Notes: generated by a model from the sequence alone, not told the origin. DNA of 64,000 bases from Yeosuana marina (GCF_011762485.1 NZ_JAAKGI010000003.1:186001-250000); one strand, 5' to 3'; numbered from the stretch's first letter, positions 26,155 to 35,636 are shown. Numbers and translations are program-made.

Positions 26155-27312
26155 TTATTTAATGCTTACTTCTTGACCATCGCGTAAGGTTCTAGCGCCT
26201 TCAATAACGATAATATCACCAGATTTTAATCCTTCTGATACTTCAGTTTCACCATTTTGTTCTTTGCCCGTTTTTATAATGGTTTGTTTTACCGTACCCG
26301 TGGAATCGGTTTCTGGTATAAACATAAAAATTAAAGATTCATTTTTGCCATTTTTTTGAACGATATTATTTGGTATTACTATAGTGTTATTAGCAACATA
26401 GTCGTTCAATTTTATGGTTGCAATTAAATTAGGTTTAAGCACATGATCTTTATTTGGAAGAGCCACTTGAACACTAAAACTTCGATTGTCAGGATTGATG
26501 TAATTTGATACCTGACGTATTTTTCCTGTATAGGTTTTTCCGAGCGAAATAAAATCGACGAGAACTTCAGATCCTTCAGTTACTTTGCCTAAATAGTTTT
26601 CTGGAACATCGGCTTTTACATACATATTGTTTGTATTAACAATTCGCATTAGAGGGCTTTGTCCAGGACTTACCAAACTTCCTTGGTCGGTAATAATCTG
26701 GTCTATGGTACCGCTAAAAGGAGCTGTTACATTGGTTTTTCCTAATTGTTTTTCCAATTGATCAAACGAATTTTTTGAAGCTTCGTAATTGGTTTTGGCC
26801 TGCAGATATTGAATTTCACTACCAATTTTTTGTTCCCATAAACGCGACTGGCGTTCAAAAGTAGTTTTTGCCAATTCCGTTTGTGCTTTTACCTGAGCCA
26901 ATTGACTAGAAAGTCCGCCATCATCAATTTTTGCAAGAAGTTGCCCTTTACTTACGTTTTGGCCTTCTTTAACGTAAATTTTGGTTAAAGTACCTGAGAA
27001 CTGTGGATAGATAATAATATTTTGGTCTGTTTCTACATCACCTTGTACTTCGGTAAAATGTTTAAAAATGGTGTCTTTTAGTGTTAACGTTGTTACTAGG
27101 TCTTTGTGTTTAGTATTATCCAACTCATTGATTTTATCTTCAAGAACGGTTAATTGACGTTTTATTTCTGTTTGTTGTTGTCCAAGTTCTTTTTTCTTGG
27201 CACGTAACTCTGTTAAAGAACCGTTTTTGGCTAAATCTTCGACCGAAGTTTCTTTATTCCCGCAAGAAAAAAGTGCCAATGACAAAATAGTAATAGTGAT
27301 TATTTGTTTCAT
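26155..27312 (-). CDS. RND efflux periplasmic adaptor (membrane fusion protein), lipoprotein
   Basis: 385 aa. Lipobox LALFSC (Cys17). A coiled-coil stretch near 30-70 (ELRAKKKELGQQQTEIKRQL) precedes the first lipoyl half (FSGTLTKIYVKEGQNVSKGQ) and the alpha-hairpin (~130-185). The second lipoyl half (GTIDQIITDQGSLVSPGQ) and beta-barrel (~210-290) follow. It joins permease and TolC channel. It sits 5 bases downstream of tolC and 7 before the permease gene. An adaptor of the HlyD/AcrA group. Confidence 0.93.
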   Translation of the reverse strand: MKQIITITILSLALFSCGNKETSVEDLAKNGSLTELRAKKKELGQQQTEIKRQLTVLEDKINELDNTKHKDLVTTLTLKDTIFKHFTEVQGDVETDQNIIIYPQFSGTLTKIYVKEGQNVSKGQLLAKIDDGGLSSQLAQVKAQTELAKTTFERQSRLWEQKIGSEIQYLQAKTNYEASKNSFDQLEKQLGKTNVTAPFSGTIDQIITDQGSLVSPGQSPLMRIVNTNNMYVKADVPENYLGKVTEGSEVLVDFISLGKTYTGKIRQVSNYINPDNRSFSVQVALPNKDHVLKPNLIATIKLNDYVANNTIVIPNNIVQKNGKNESLIFMFIPETDSTGTVKQTIIKTGKEQNGETEVSEGLKSGDIIVIEGARTLRDGQEVSIK

Positions 27313-27317
27313 AATAA

Positions 27318-28667
27318 TTATTCGTTTGTGTTGATTGAGTTTGTTATAGTTTCTAGTTCTGCTTTTTTATTGATAACGTCAAGCATAGCTTGTAAAAATT
27401 CTTGCTGAGCAGTATATAATTGGGTTTGGGCTTGTCTTAAATCGAAGCTTGAAGCAATCCCTTCAAAAAACTTGATTTCGTTTTTTTTCTCAATACGTTC
27501 TGCAAGATTTAAATTTTGCTTTTTGTTATCGTAATCTTCGATAGCGAATTGATAATCGCTTTTTGCCGAAGCTATTTGAAGTTGTAATTTTTGTTCGGTT
27601 TCAATTAAATCGTCCTCAGATTTTGCAAGGTTAATTTTAGCTCGTTGTGTAGCAGCACTTCGTCCTAAAGAACTAAAAATTGGAATGTTCATGTTAATCC
27701 CTAATAAGGATGAGCCAAACCATTTTTGGTCTTTACTGGTAAAGTTGAAGTTATCTCCATACCCTTGATAACCCCCATTAACAAAAGCATTTAATGTTGG
27801 AAGCGCTTTGCTTTTTTCTAATTTAAGCAGCAACTCTTTTGATTTTTTATCGTTTTCTGCAATTAGGTAATCAATAGTGTTTTCAACATTCACAGGAGAT
27901 TCAAGCAAGTCTAACGACATATTTTTCAAAGTTAAATCTTCAAGACTATCGGTAACAATGGTTTTGTTATGCACATCCAGTCCTAAGGTAATATTTAACA
28001 TTTGGTAGGCTAAAGTTTTTAAGCGAAGCGTATTTTTTAATGAGCTATCTACACCAGATAAAGTGATTTGTAATTGCTCAACGCTTTCTTCTTCTTCAAG
28101 GCCATTTTTATACATTTGGGTCAGGTCATTCAGGTTTTTTTCAAGGACTGCTTTGTTGCGTTCCAGAATTTGAACACTTTGTTCAGCTAGCAACACATTT
28201 CCATAAGCGTTAATAACGGCTTTTCTAACTTCTAAATCTGTTTTTGTTTTTGCATTTTTAGAAATCTCTAAATATACTTTAGCAGATTGTAAACCAACTA
28301 AATAAGAACCGTCAAACAGTTTTTGTCTTAGCGTAGCAGTAGCAGACATGCTTTGTTTAGTACCAAAAGTAAGTTCGGCAAATTCTCCTGGGTTTCCTCC
28401 AAAAAATTCAGCTGGTATCAATGATACCTGTTGTTTTAAAAAGTTTTGGTAATCTATAGTAGCATCTATTTGTGGTAATCCTGTTGCTGTAGTTTCCCAT
28501 TTTTGTTGTTTAGCAGCCTCAATATCTCGTTGCGCATTTTTTGAGGTTCTATTATTTTCTAAAGCATAGTCAATAGCTTCTTGCAAGCTAAAATGTTGGT
28601 TTTTTTCTTGCGAAAAGATTGAAATATTTATTAGAAAAACGAATATAAAAGCAATTTTTTTGGTCAT
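27318..28667 (-). CDS. TolC-family outer-membrane channel of the RND pump
   Basis: 449 aa with Sec signal peptide (...ISIFSQ). Two outer-membrane-factor repeats are visible, each with long amphipathic helices (QEAIDYALENNRTSKNAQRD near residue 28; LAKSEDDLIETEQKLQLQIA near 350). It forms the trimeric outer-membrane exit duct. It lies 3 bases after tetR and 5 before the adaptor, so the four genes are translated as one tight unit. Confidence 0.93.
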   Translation of the reverse strand: MTKKIAFIFVFLINISIFSQEKNQHFSLQEAIDYALENNRTSKNAQRDIEAAKQQKWETTATGLPQIDATIDYQNFLKQQVSLIPAEFFGGNPGEFAELTFGTKQSMSATATLRQKLFDGSYLVGLQSAKVYLEISKNAKTKTDLEVRKAVINAYGNVLLAEQSVQILERNKAVLEKNLNDLTQMYKNGLEEEESVEQLQITLSGVDSSLKNTLRLKTLAYQMLNITLGLDVHNKTIVTDSLEDLTLKNMSLDLLESPVNVENTIDYLIAENDKKSKELLLKLEKSKALPTLNAFVNGGYQGYGDNFNFTSKDQKWFGSSLLGINMNIPIFSSLGRSAATQRAKINLAKSEDDLIETEQKLQLQIASAKSDYQFAIEDYDNKKQNLNLAERIEKKNEIKFFEGIASSFDLRQAQTQLYTAQQEFLQAMLDVINKKAELETITNSINTNE

Positions 28668-28670
28668 GTT

Positions 28671-29273
28671 TTAAGATTGATTATTGATGAATTTGTTTAA
28701 TGTTAGAAGCCCCTTTTCCGTGCTTATACCTCTTACATGATACTCTAAATAGTTATCTAATAGGGTATTCATAGAAAAATGGTTTAGTGGAAACAACTCG
28801 TTATCTTTTAGAATAGTCATGCAATGAAAATAAATTCTAGAGATAAATTCTATATTTATGTTAGGTCTGTAGATTCCTTGCTCAATACCTCTGTTAAGGT
28901 TGTCTTTAACACACTCTTGCATAACTTCAAACTGTTTCTTTTTAAGTGTAGTAAAAATCTTAGGATAATATTTTTGTAATTGATATTGAGGAGATGATTT
29001 TTCATCCTTTAAATGTTCCATTACAAACTTCTTTATATCAAAAATTTCTTCAATAGGATTCTTTTTTGAGTTGCATATTTCATTAATTCCACACGAAATA
29101 TTTTCAAAAACATGCATGGATACAGCTTCCACGAGGCTTGTTTTATTTTGAAAATGCTGATAAATTGTTTTTTTTGAGATACCTAAATTATTGGAAATAT
29201 CATCCATTGTCACGCTTTTAAACCCATAGTTTAAAAACAAATCAGTTGCATTATTTAATATTTTTTCTCTCAT
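28671..29273 (-). CDS. TetR/AcrR-family repressor of the efflux operon
   Basis: 200 aa. The N-terminal HTH (~1-50) reads MREKILNNATDLFLNYGFKS, then MDDISNNLGISKKTIYQHFQNKTSL, matching TetR regulators; the C-terminal ligand domain is helical and unassigned. It is the first gene of its own operon. A perfect 10-bp inverted repeat overlapping a consensus promoter lies just upstream, so autorepression released by a pump substrate is the expected logic. The predicted transcript begins only a few bases before the ATG. Confidence 0.93.
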   Translation of the reverse strand: MREKILNNATDLFLNYGFKSVTMDDISNNLGISKKTIYQHFQNKTSLVEAVSMHVFENISCGINEICNSKKNPIEEIFDIKKFVMEHLKDEKSSPQYQLQKYYPKIFTTLKKKQFEVMQECVKDNLNRGIEQGIYRPNINIEFISRIYFHCMTILKDNELFPLNHFSMNTLLDNYLEYHVRGISTEKGLLTLNKFINNQS

Positions 29274-29281
29274 AACGGGCG

Positions 29282-29312
29282 CAAATATACAATTGGAAAC
29301 TTATAAAACAAA
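29282..29312 (-). promoter_or_regulatory. Consensus promoter of the tetR-RND operon
   Basis: Minus-strand TATATTTG (29289-29282) matches TAnnTTTG, with TTTG/TTG 19 bases upstream, the Bacteroidota consensus. The predicted start is about 5 bases before the tetR ATG (29273). Confidence 0.65.
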
Positions 29313-29324
29313 AAAAGTTTCCAA
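29293..29324. promoter_or_regulatory. Probable TetR operator
   Basis: Perfect inverted repeat TTGGAAACTT (29293-29302) and AAGTTTCCAA (29315-29324), 12-bp spacer. It covers the spacer and -33 region of the tetR promoter, as expected for a repressor site. Confidence 0.7.
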
Positions 29325-29385
29325 AGTTTTAATGATTTTTTAACATATAATTTACATTGTTACTTTTACATACGATGTTTTAATT

Positions 29386-29393
29386 TATTTTTG
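29386..29393 (+). promoter_or_regulatory. Putative -7 element of the polyprenyl synthase gene (near-leaderless)
   Basis: TATTTTTG matches TAnnTTTG and ends four bases before the ATG at 29398, so the mRNA would start at the initiation codon. The same arrangement is seen at tadA. Confidence 0.45.
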
Positions 29394-29397
29394 CTTT

Positions 29398-30372
29398 ATG
29401 CTATTAATAGAAACATACCAAGAAAAGTTTGTTGAATATTTGGAAGAGTATTCAATTATAAAAGAGCCAGAAAGTCTTTACGAGCCTATTCAATATATCT
29501 TAAAATTAGGAGGAAAACGGTTGCGTCCTGTTTTAACGTTAATGACATCAGAGATTTTTAACACTGATTACAAAAAGGCTTTAAATGCGGCTTTGAGCAT
29601 AGAGGTTTTCCATAATTTTTCACTTATTCATGACGATATTATGGATGATGCGCCCATACGAAGAGGACAAGAAACAGTGCATGAAAAGTGGGATGTAAAT
29701 ACTGGAATTCTTTCGGGTGATGCGATGCTTATTATGGCGTATCAATTGTTTGAAAACTATGATAACAAGACGTTTAAGTCTTTAGCTAAGTTATTTAGTA
29801 AAACCGCTCTAGAGGTTTGTGAAGGCCAACAGTATGATGTTGATTTTGAAACAAGAGGAGATGTTACTATTGATGAATATTTAAAAATGATTGAATACAA
29901 AACCGCTGTTTTAGTTGGAGCTGCTATGAAAATGGGAGCCATTGTAGCTGAAGCATCTGAAGAAGATCAAAATAAAATTTATCAATTTGGAAAGAATTTA
30001 GGGATAGCCTTTCAATTACAAGACGATTATTTGGATGCGTTTGGAGATCCAAAAGCTTTTGGAAAGCAAATAGGAGGTGATATTATTGAAAACAAAAAAA
30101 CAGCTTTATTTATCAATGCGTTAAAATTATCAAGTCTTGAAGATAGCCTTCAATTACAACATTTGTTTAGCATCAACCCAAGTAATCCAGAAGAAAAAAT
30201 TCAAATTACAAAACAGATTTTTATATCAAGCGGATCTGCGGATGCTACAAAACAAGAAATAAAATCGTATACCCAGCAAGCATTTTCTGTTTTAGAAACG
30301 CTAAACATCTCAGAAGATAAAAAGTTAATTTTAAAACGGTTTGGCGAACAGTTAATGAATAGAAACGTATAA
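29398..30372 (+). CDS. Polyprenyl (isoprenyl) diphosphate synthase
   Basis: Head-to-tail prenyltransferase, 324 aa, adding isopentenyl diphosphate units for quinone, carotenoid or undecaprenyl precursors. GGKRLRPVL (~38-46); first Asp-rich motif DDIMDD (Asp79-Asp84) followed by RRG; second QDDYLDAFGD (Asp209-Asp213). The first motif lacks the two-residue insertion of bacterial FPP synthases, and an aromatic Phe74 lies five residues before it, a pattern linked to chain-length control near C20. The product is probably GGPP or FPP; the chain length is inference. It overlaps the next gene by one base (TAATG). Confidence 0.92.
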   Translation: MLLIETYQEKFVEYLEEYSIIKEPESLYEPIQYILKLGGKRLRPVLTLMTSEIFNTDYKKALNAALSIEVFHNFSLIHDDIMDDAPIRRGQETVHEKWDVNTGILSGDAMLIMAYQLFENYDNKTFKSLAKLFSKTALEVCEGQQYDVDFETRGDVTIDEYLKMIEYKTAVLVGAAMKMGAIVAEASEEDQNKIYQFGKNLGIAFQLQDDYLDAFGDPKAFGKQIGGDIIENKKTALFINALKLSSLEDSLQLQHLFSINPSNPEEKIQITKQIFISSGSADATKQEIKSYTQQAFSVLETLNISEDKKLILKRFGEQLMNRNV

Positions 30373-30719
30373 TGCAAGTTCCTGCAAATTTTGATGTTTT
30401 AGTTGAAGAAGCTACTCAGTTAGACTTGTATAAAAAACTTGTTGAACAACTTAATAAAGACTTCTTATTAGCTAATATTGATACAGATTTTCATGAAGAA
30501 ATTTTACCTTCAAGTTTGAAAATAATGCTTCATGAAACCATTTATGAACTGATACAACACAAATTTACAGAGTATTTAAATTTATTGTACATCATTGATG
30601 TTCCAGAACAACAAGTTAGACAATTAGATGGTGATGATACTATTCAACTGGCAGAGCAAGTGTCGTTTTTAATTTTAAAAAGAGAATGGCAAAAGGTGTG
30701 GTATCGCAATAAATTTTAA
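30372..30719 (+). CDS. Conserved hypothetical protein, translationally coupled to polyprenyl synthase
   Basis: 115 aa, soluble, no signal peptide, acidic and rich in Leu/Ile with predicted helices (LVEQLNKDFLLANIDTDFHE, LKIMLHETIYELIQHKFTEY). I do not recognise a domain. Its start codon overlaps the stop of the preceding gene (TAATG), implying coupled translation and perhaps a shared process, but no function can be assigned. It converges with the cytochrome gene, with only 3 bases between the two stops. Confidence 0.75.
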   Translation: MQVPANFDVLVEEATQLDLYKKLVEQLNKDFLLANIDTDFHEEILPSSLKIMLHETIYELIQHKFTEYLNLLYIIDVPEQQVRQLDGDDTIQLAEQVSFLILKREWQKVWYRNKF

Positions 30720-30722
30720 AAC

Positions 30723-31223
30723 CTAATCGAGTGTTCTATAATACTCAAGAATAGCTCTAGCATCACTTTCAGAAATATCCTGCTTAATCATTGGAGCGTA
30801 ATTAAACTCAGCAAGTAATTCTTTAGCCAAGGGGTCTTTTCTAAGCATTTCTTCAGGATTTAAAATCATATTCATAATCCATTCGGGAGTTCTTGTCTTT
30901 AAAATACCTTTAGGCGCAGGACCAATAAATTTTTTGTCTGGCCTATGGCATGCGGTACACATTTTTTTAAAGATAGCTTCACCATTTTTAGCCAAGTTTT
31001 GGTCGATATTTTCGGGTAATTTTAATTCTGAAATTGGCCCGATTCCTTTATTTTTTAGATCTACTTTTTCTGATGCTAAGGTTTTTACATTATTATTTGA
31101 TTGCTTTGTATCCGATTGTATCTTTTCATAAGTAAAACCTTCTTTTTTCTTTTTTTCTTTTCCACCACAACTTAAAAATAAGACAGTAATGAATAAATAG
31201 AGATATGGTAACGTTTTTCGCAT
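30723..31223 (-). CDS. c-type cytochrome lipoprotein
   Basis: 166 aa. Lipobox LFLSC (Cys19) followed by a lysine-rich linker. A single class I cytochrome c domain has heme motif CTACH (~90) and a probable distal Met in APMIKQDIS; the C-terminal helix ARAILEYYRTL is typical. It is membrane-tethered and faces the periplasm, likely passing electrons to a terminal oxidase. Nothing around it specifies the partner. Confidence 0.9.
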   Translation of the reverse strand: MRKTLPYLYLFITVLFLSCGGKEKKKKEGFTYEKIQSDTKQSNNNVKTLASEKVDLKNKGIGPISELKLPENIDQNLAKNGEAIFKKMCTACHRPDKKFIGPAPKGILKTRTPEWIMNMILNPEEMLRKDPLAKELLAEFNYAPMIKQDISESDARAILEYYRTLD

Positions 31224-31375
31224 CTAAAAATTTTAATGTGGTAAAGCTAATAAAAATAATTATGTGATAAAACTCATTAAATTATCCCTTAAAAAGCATT
31301 TTAGTTTAATAGTTTTGTTAAAATAGTGTATATATATAAAAAGTATAAAACAATATCTAATTTTAGTAAAAGTTG

Positions 31376-31383
31376 TATTTTTG
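31376..31383 (+). promoter_or_regulatory. Putative -7 element of the sucAB operon
   Basis: TATTTTTG matches TAnnTTTG; it gives a ~35-base leader to sucA. No clear -33 element. Confidence 0.4.
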
Positions 31384-31422
31384 AAAAAAAATTGCAATCA
31401 TACGATTATCTGATATAAAATA

Positions 31423-34167
31423 ATGGATAAATATTCTTTTCTTAATGCTGCTCATACGTCATATTTTTCTGAATTATATGAACAATATTTACATAACCCA
31501 GATTCTGTAGAACCAAGTTGGAGAGCCTTTTTCCAAGGTTATGATTTTGGATCTGAAAATTATGATCTTGATGGAGAAATGATTGAAGGTGTTTCAACTC
31601 AAGTTCCTGAATACGTTCAAAAGGAGTTTCAGGTTTTAAGATTGATAGACGGTTACAGAACGCGAGGACATTTGTTTACAAGAACAAACCCTGTTAGAAG
31701 CAGAAGAACCTACGAACCTACGTTAGATTTAGAGAATTTTAAACTTTCAGATGGTGATTTAGATACGGTTTTTAAAGCAGGAGAAGTTTTGGGTATTGGA
31801 GCACAACCATTGCGTGAAATTCTTGTGCATTTAAATAGAATATACTGTAGTTCTATTGGTGTAGAATATATGTATATAAGAAACCCTGAAGTTATACAGT
31901 GGTGGCAAGACAAGTTAAATGTAAATGATAATCATCCTAATTATTCAGAGGGTGCCAAAAAATATATTCTTTCAAAGTTAAATCAAGCTGTAGCTTTTGA
32001 GAATTTTTTACAAACCAAATATGTTGGTCAAAAACGATTTTCTTTAGAAGGTGGGGAGACATTAATTCCAGCTATAAGTGTAGCACTTTTTAATGCATCT
32101 GATTTGTATGATGTTAAAGAATGTGTGCTAGGAATGGCGCATCGCGGACGTTTAAATACGCTTGTAAATATTTTTAGAAAACCCATAAAAGAATTGTTTA
32201 GTGAGTTTGATGGTAAAGATTTTGAAGATGAAGATATAGATGGCGATGTAAAATACCATTTAGGATTAACACTTGAAAAAACGTATCAAAACGGAAAAAG
32301 TATCAGAATGAATTTGGTGCCTAATCCGTCACATTTAGAAACTGTAGCCTCAGTTGCCGAAGGAATTACCAGAGCGAAAATTGATAATGATTACGAGGGA
32401 GACGATTCTAAAATACTACCTATTATAGTGCATGGTGATGCTGCTATAGCTGGTCAAGGAATTGCTTATGAAGTTGCTCAAATGAGTCAATTAAGAGGCT
32501 ATAAAACAGGAGGATCTATTCATATTGTCGTCAATAATCAAATTGGTTTTACCACGAATTATCTCGATGCTCGTTCAAGCACCTATTGTACAGATGTTGC
32601 AAAAGTTACATTGTCTCCTGTATTGCATGTCAATGCAGATGATGCAGAAGCAGTTGTTCATGCGGTAGAAATGGCTTTAGATTATAGAATGCGCTTCAAA
32701 AGAGATGTTTATATTGATTTATTAGGTTATAGAAAATACGGTCATAATGAAGGCGATGAACCTCGTTTTACACAACCAAAACTCTATAAAGAAATTGCAA
32801 AACATCCTAATCCTTTTAAAATTTATACAGATAAGTTAATTTCAGAGAAAACACTTGAGAAGGCCTATATTGATGGTGTTGTTGATGAATTTAAAGACTT
32901 CTTGGAAAGAGAATATACGAAGTCTAAAGAAGAAGAATCTTCCAAGGTTAGAGAATTCATGGAAGAACGATGGACTAACTTTAGCCGTAAGGGATTAGAA
33001 GAGATGTTGCAACCGGTTGACACAAGTTACCCTAAAGACAAACTAGAAAACATTGTTAAAGTAGTTTCTACAGTTCCAGAAAGTGTTAAGTTTTTAAGAA
33101 AAGCCGAAAAGATTTTGCATGGTAGAGCTGAGATGGTTTTTGAATCAAATTCTCTTGATTGGGGAATCGCTGAAACCCTAGCATACGGTAGTTTGTTAGA
33201 AGAAGGCTACAATGTAAGGATGTCCGGTCAAGATGTAGAACGCGGAACATTTAGCCATCGTCATGCGATTCTTCGTGATGAAATATCAGAAGAACGAATT
33301 AATTTGCTAAACATCAATCCTGAAAGTAAAGGTGAAATGTTTATATACAATTCGTTGCTATCAGAATATGCAGTGCTAGGTTTTGATTATGGATATGCAA
33401 TGGCTAATCCAAATACATTAACCCTTTGGGAAGCTCAATTTGGAGATTTTAGTAATGGTGCTCAAATTATTTTTGATCAGTATTTATCAGCAGCAGAAGA
33501 TAAATGGAAGTCACAAAATGGTATTGTCGTGTTATTGCCTCATGGATACGAAGGTCAAGGGTCCGAACATTCATCGGCAAGAATAGAGCGTTATTTGCAG
33601 TTGTGTGGAGATGATAATATGACTGTTGCAGATTGTACTACTCCAGCTAATATGTTTCATTTGATTCGTAGACAAATGAAGCGTGATTTCAGAAAGCCTT
33701 TAATCGTATTTACCCCTAAAAGTTTGTTGAGAAACCCTAAAGCTGTTTCGCCTTTAGAAGATTTGGTAAATGGACAATTTAATGAAGTTATTGACGATAC
33801 TTTAGACTCTAAAAACATAAAGAGACTGGTTTTCTGTACAGGTAAGTTTTATTATGATTTACTAACAGAACGAGAAAAATTAGATAGAGATGATGTTGCT
33901 TTAATAAGAATTGAGCAATTGTTCCCTTTGCATTTTGATAAAATACAACAAGTAATTGATAAGTATTCAAATGCTAAAGAATATATTTGGGCACAAGAAG
34001 AACCAAAAAATATGGGAGCTTGGAGTTTTATGGCACAACGAATGAATTTGGTAAAACTAGATGTTATATCTAGACCCTATAGTTCTGTGCCTGCACCAGG
34101 ATCTAGTACACGTGATAAAAGAAGACAACAGCGTGTTATTGATGCTGTTTTTGAAGTAAATAAGTAG
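31423..34167 (+). CDS. sucA: 2-oxoglutarate dehydrogenase E1 component
   Basis: ThDP-dependent decarboxylase of the TCA-cycle 2-oxoglutarate dehydrogenase complex. 914 aa, close to E. coli SucA (933). N-terminal SYFSELYEQYLHNPDSVEPSW segment; VLGMAHRGRLNTL near 240; HGDAAIAGQGIAYE and VNNQIGFTT near 335-375 form the ThDP/Mg site; SGQDVERGTFSHRHA near 605. It lacks the fused acyltransferase seen in actinobacterial KGD. It is followed 34 bases later by sucB. Confidence 0.97.
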   Translation: MDKYSFLNAAHTSYFSELYEQYLHNPDSVEPSWRAFFQGYDFGSENYDLDGEMIEGVSTQVPEYVQKEFQVLRLIDGYRTRGHLFTRTNPVRSRRTYEPTLDLENFKLSDGDLDTVFKAGEVLGIGAQPLREILVHLNRIYCSSIGVEYMYIRNPEVIQWWQDKLNVNDNHPNYSEGAKKYILSKLNQAVAFENFLQTKYVGQKRFSLEGGETLIPAISVALFNASDLYDVKECVLGMAHRGRLNTLVNIFRKPIKELFSEFDGKDFEDEDIDGDVKYHLGLTLEKTYQNGKSIRMNLVPNPSHLETVASVAEGITRAKIDNDYEGDDSKILPIIVHGDAAIAGQGIAYEVAQMSQLRGYKTGGSIHIVVNNQIGFTTNYLDARSSTYCTDVAKVTLSPVLHVNADDAEAVVHAVEMALDYRMRFKRDVYIDLLGYRKYGHNEGDEPRFTQPKLYKEIAKHPNPFKIYTDKLISEKTLEKAYIDGVVDEFKDFLEREYTKSKEEESSKVREFMEERWTNFSRKGLEEMLQPVDTSYPKDKLENIVKVVSTVPESVKFLRKAEKILHGRAEMVFESNSLDWGIAETLAYGSLLEEGYNVRMSGQDVERGTFSHRHAILRDEISEERINLLNINPESKGEMFIYNSLLSEYAVLGFDYGYAMANPNTLTLWEAQFGDFSNGAQIIFDQYLSAAEDKWKSQNGIVVLLPHGYEGQGSEHSSARIERYLQLCGDDNMTVADCTTPANMFHLIRRQMKRDFRKPLIVFTPKSLLRNPKAVSPLEDLVNGQFNEVIDDTLDSKNIKRLVFCTGKFYYDLLTEREKLDRDDVALIRIEQLFPLHFDKIQQVIDKYSNAKEYIWAQEEPKNMGAWSFMAQRMNLVKLDVISRPYSSVPAPGSSTRDKRRQQRVIDAVFEVNK

Positions 34168-34201
34168 AGTTAAATTAAGAAGACACTTAAAATTATAACG
34201 A

Positions 34202-35416
34202 ATGATTTTAGAAATGAAAGTCCCTTCACCAGGGGAATCTATAACAGAGGTAGAAATTGCTACATGGTTGGTAGAAGATGGTGATTATGTTGAAAAAGAT
34301 CAAGCTATTGCCGAAGTTGATAGTGATAAAGCGACCCTCGAATTACCTGCAGAATCTAGTGGAATCATCACTTTAAAGGCAGAAGAGGGAGATGCCGTTG
34401 AAGTTGGAGCTATTGTTTGCTTAATTGACACCAGTGCTGAAAAACCAGAAGGAGATTCCTCAAAAGAAGACAAGAAAGAGGAAGCGCCAAAAGCTGAGGT
34501 TTCAAAACCGGTTGAAAAAGAAACTGAGTCTAAAACATATGCCACAGGAACCGCTAGTCCAGCAGCAAAAAAGATTTTAGCTGAAAAGGGAATGGAAGCA
34601 TCTGAAGTAAAAGGAACTGGTAAGGATGGTCGAGTTACTAAAGATGATGCTGTAAAAGCTACACCATCTATGGGAACACCAACTGGTGGAAATAGAGGAA
34701 GTTCAAGAAGTAAAATGTCAATGTTACGTCGTAAAGTAGCAGAGCGTTTAGTAGAAGCTAAAAACAAAACAGCCATGTTAACCACCTTTAATGAGGTTGA
34801 CATGTCACCAATTTTTGCGTTACGAAACGAATATAAAGAAACCTTTAAGGAGAGACATGGTGTAGGCTTAGGGTTTATGAGTTTCTTTTCTTTAGCAGTG
34901 GTAAGAGCTTTGAAAATGTATCCTGCAGTTAATTCTATGATTGACGAGAAGGAAATGATTACATATGATTTTTGTGATATTAGCATCGCGGTTTCTGGTC
35001 CTAAAGGTTTAATGGTTCCAGTCATGAGAAATGTGGAAAATATGAGTTTTAGAGGAGTAGAATCTGAAGTAAAACGTTTAGCAATTCGTGCTCGTGACGG
35101 ACAAATTACTGTAGATGAAATGACAGGTGGAACCTTTACTATTTCTAATGGAGGTGTTTTTGGCAGTATGTTGTCTACGCCAATTATCAATCCGCCACAA
35201 AGTGGTATTTTAGGAATGCATAATATTGTTGAGCGACCAGTTGCAATTGATGGAAAAGTTGAGATTAGACCTATAATGTATGTAGCCTTATCTTACGACC
35301 ATAGAATTATTGATGGTAAAGAGAGTGTTGGATTTTTGGTAGCTGTTAAAGAAGCATTAGAAAATCCTATTGAATTATTAATGAATAATGATGTTAAAAA
35401 AGCGTTAGAACTTTAA
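34202..35416 (+). CDS. sucB: 2-oxoglutarate dehydrogenase E2, dihydrolipoyl succinyltransferase
   Basis: 404 aa. Lipoyl domain (~1-78) with the lipoylated lysine in [11 protein letters not shown] (~43); an acidic Lys/Glu/Pro-rich linker; E3-binding domain (~118-150) [12 protein letters not shown]...[12 protein letters not shown]; catalytic domain (~175-404) ending with [13 protein letters not shown], which carries the catalytic His and Asp. Forms the core of the complex. Second gene of the sucAB operon, ended by a strong terminator. E3 (lpd) is not in the window. Confidence 0.97.
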   Translation: MILEMKVPSPGESITEVEIATWLVEDGDYVEKDQAIAEVDSDKATLELPAESSGIITLKAEEGDAVEVGAIVCLIDTSAEKPEGDSSKEDKKEEAPKAEVSKPVEKETESKTYATGTASPAAKKILAEKGMEASEVKGTGKDGRVTKDDAVKATPSMGTPTGGNRGSSRSKMSMLRRKVAERLVEAKNKTAMLTTFNEVDMSPIFALRNEYKETFKERHGVGLGFMSFFSLAVVRALKMYPAVNSMIDEKEMITYDFCDISIAVSGPKGLMVPVMRNVENMSFRGVESEVKRLAIRARDGQITVDEMTGGTFTISNGGVFGSMLSTPIINPPQSGILGMHNIVERPVAIDGKVEIRPIMYVALSYDHRIIDGKESVGFLVAVKEALENPIELLMNNDVKKALEL

Positions 35417-35436
35417 TATTTTATTTAATCTATAAT

Positions 35437-35478
35437 AAAAAAACAAGGCTTCCTAAATTTAGGAAGCCTTGTTTTTTT
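35437..35478 (+). terminator. Strong rho-independent terminator after sucAB
   Basis: A7 then a perfect palindrome (stem ACAAGGCTTCCTAAA / TTTAGGAAGCCTTGT) and T7. It could work in both directions. Confidence 0.93.
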
Positions 35479-35496
35479 AACTAATAATAGAAATGA

Positions 35497-35592
35497 TTAA
35501 AAGAAACAAACAAAGATATTAATGGAAATAACTATAACAATTAAGATGATTAACGTAACCATAAAAAATTTATCAAATTTATTATTTAACAT
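35497..35592 (-). CDS. Possible 31-aa single-pass membrane miniprotein
   Basis: Within the 337-base gap between sucB and the response regulator, the minus strand encodes MLNNKFDKFF followed by an unbroken hydrophobic helix (MVTLIILIVIVISINIFVCF). The charged N-terminus plus one transmembrane helix is the layout of known bacterial miniproteins. No Shine-Dalgarno or TAnnTTTG element is visible, so this may be chance in AT-rich DNA. The rest of the gap holds only the hairpins listed here. Confidence 0.3.
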   Translation of the reverse strand: MLNNKFDKFFMVTLIILIVIVISINIFVCFF

Positions 35593-35636
35593 TATATAGG
35601 CAGATTTGGGTTTTACACTTTTAACTTTTTTAATTG

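Noticed and set aside
34300..35190. Long minus-strand frame (296 codons) inside sucB
   Set aside because: It lies wholly antisense to a gene with intact lipoyl, E3-binding and catalytic domains; its translation has no recognisable domain and is a codon-bias shadow.
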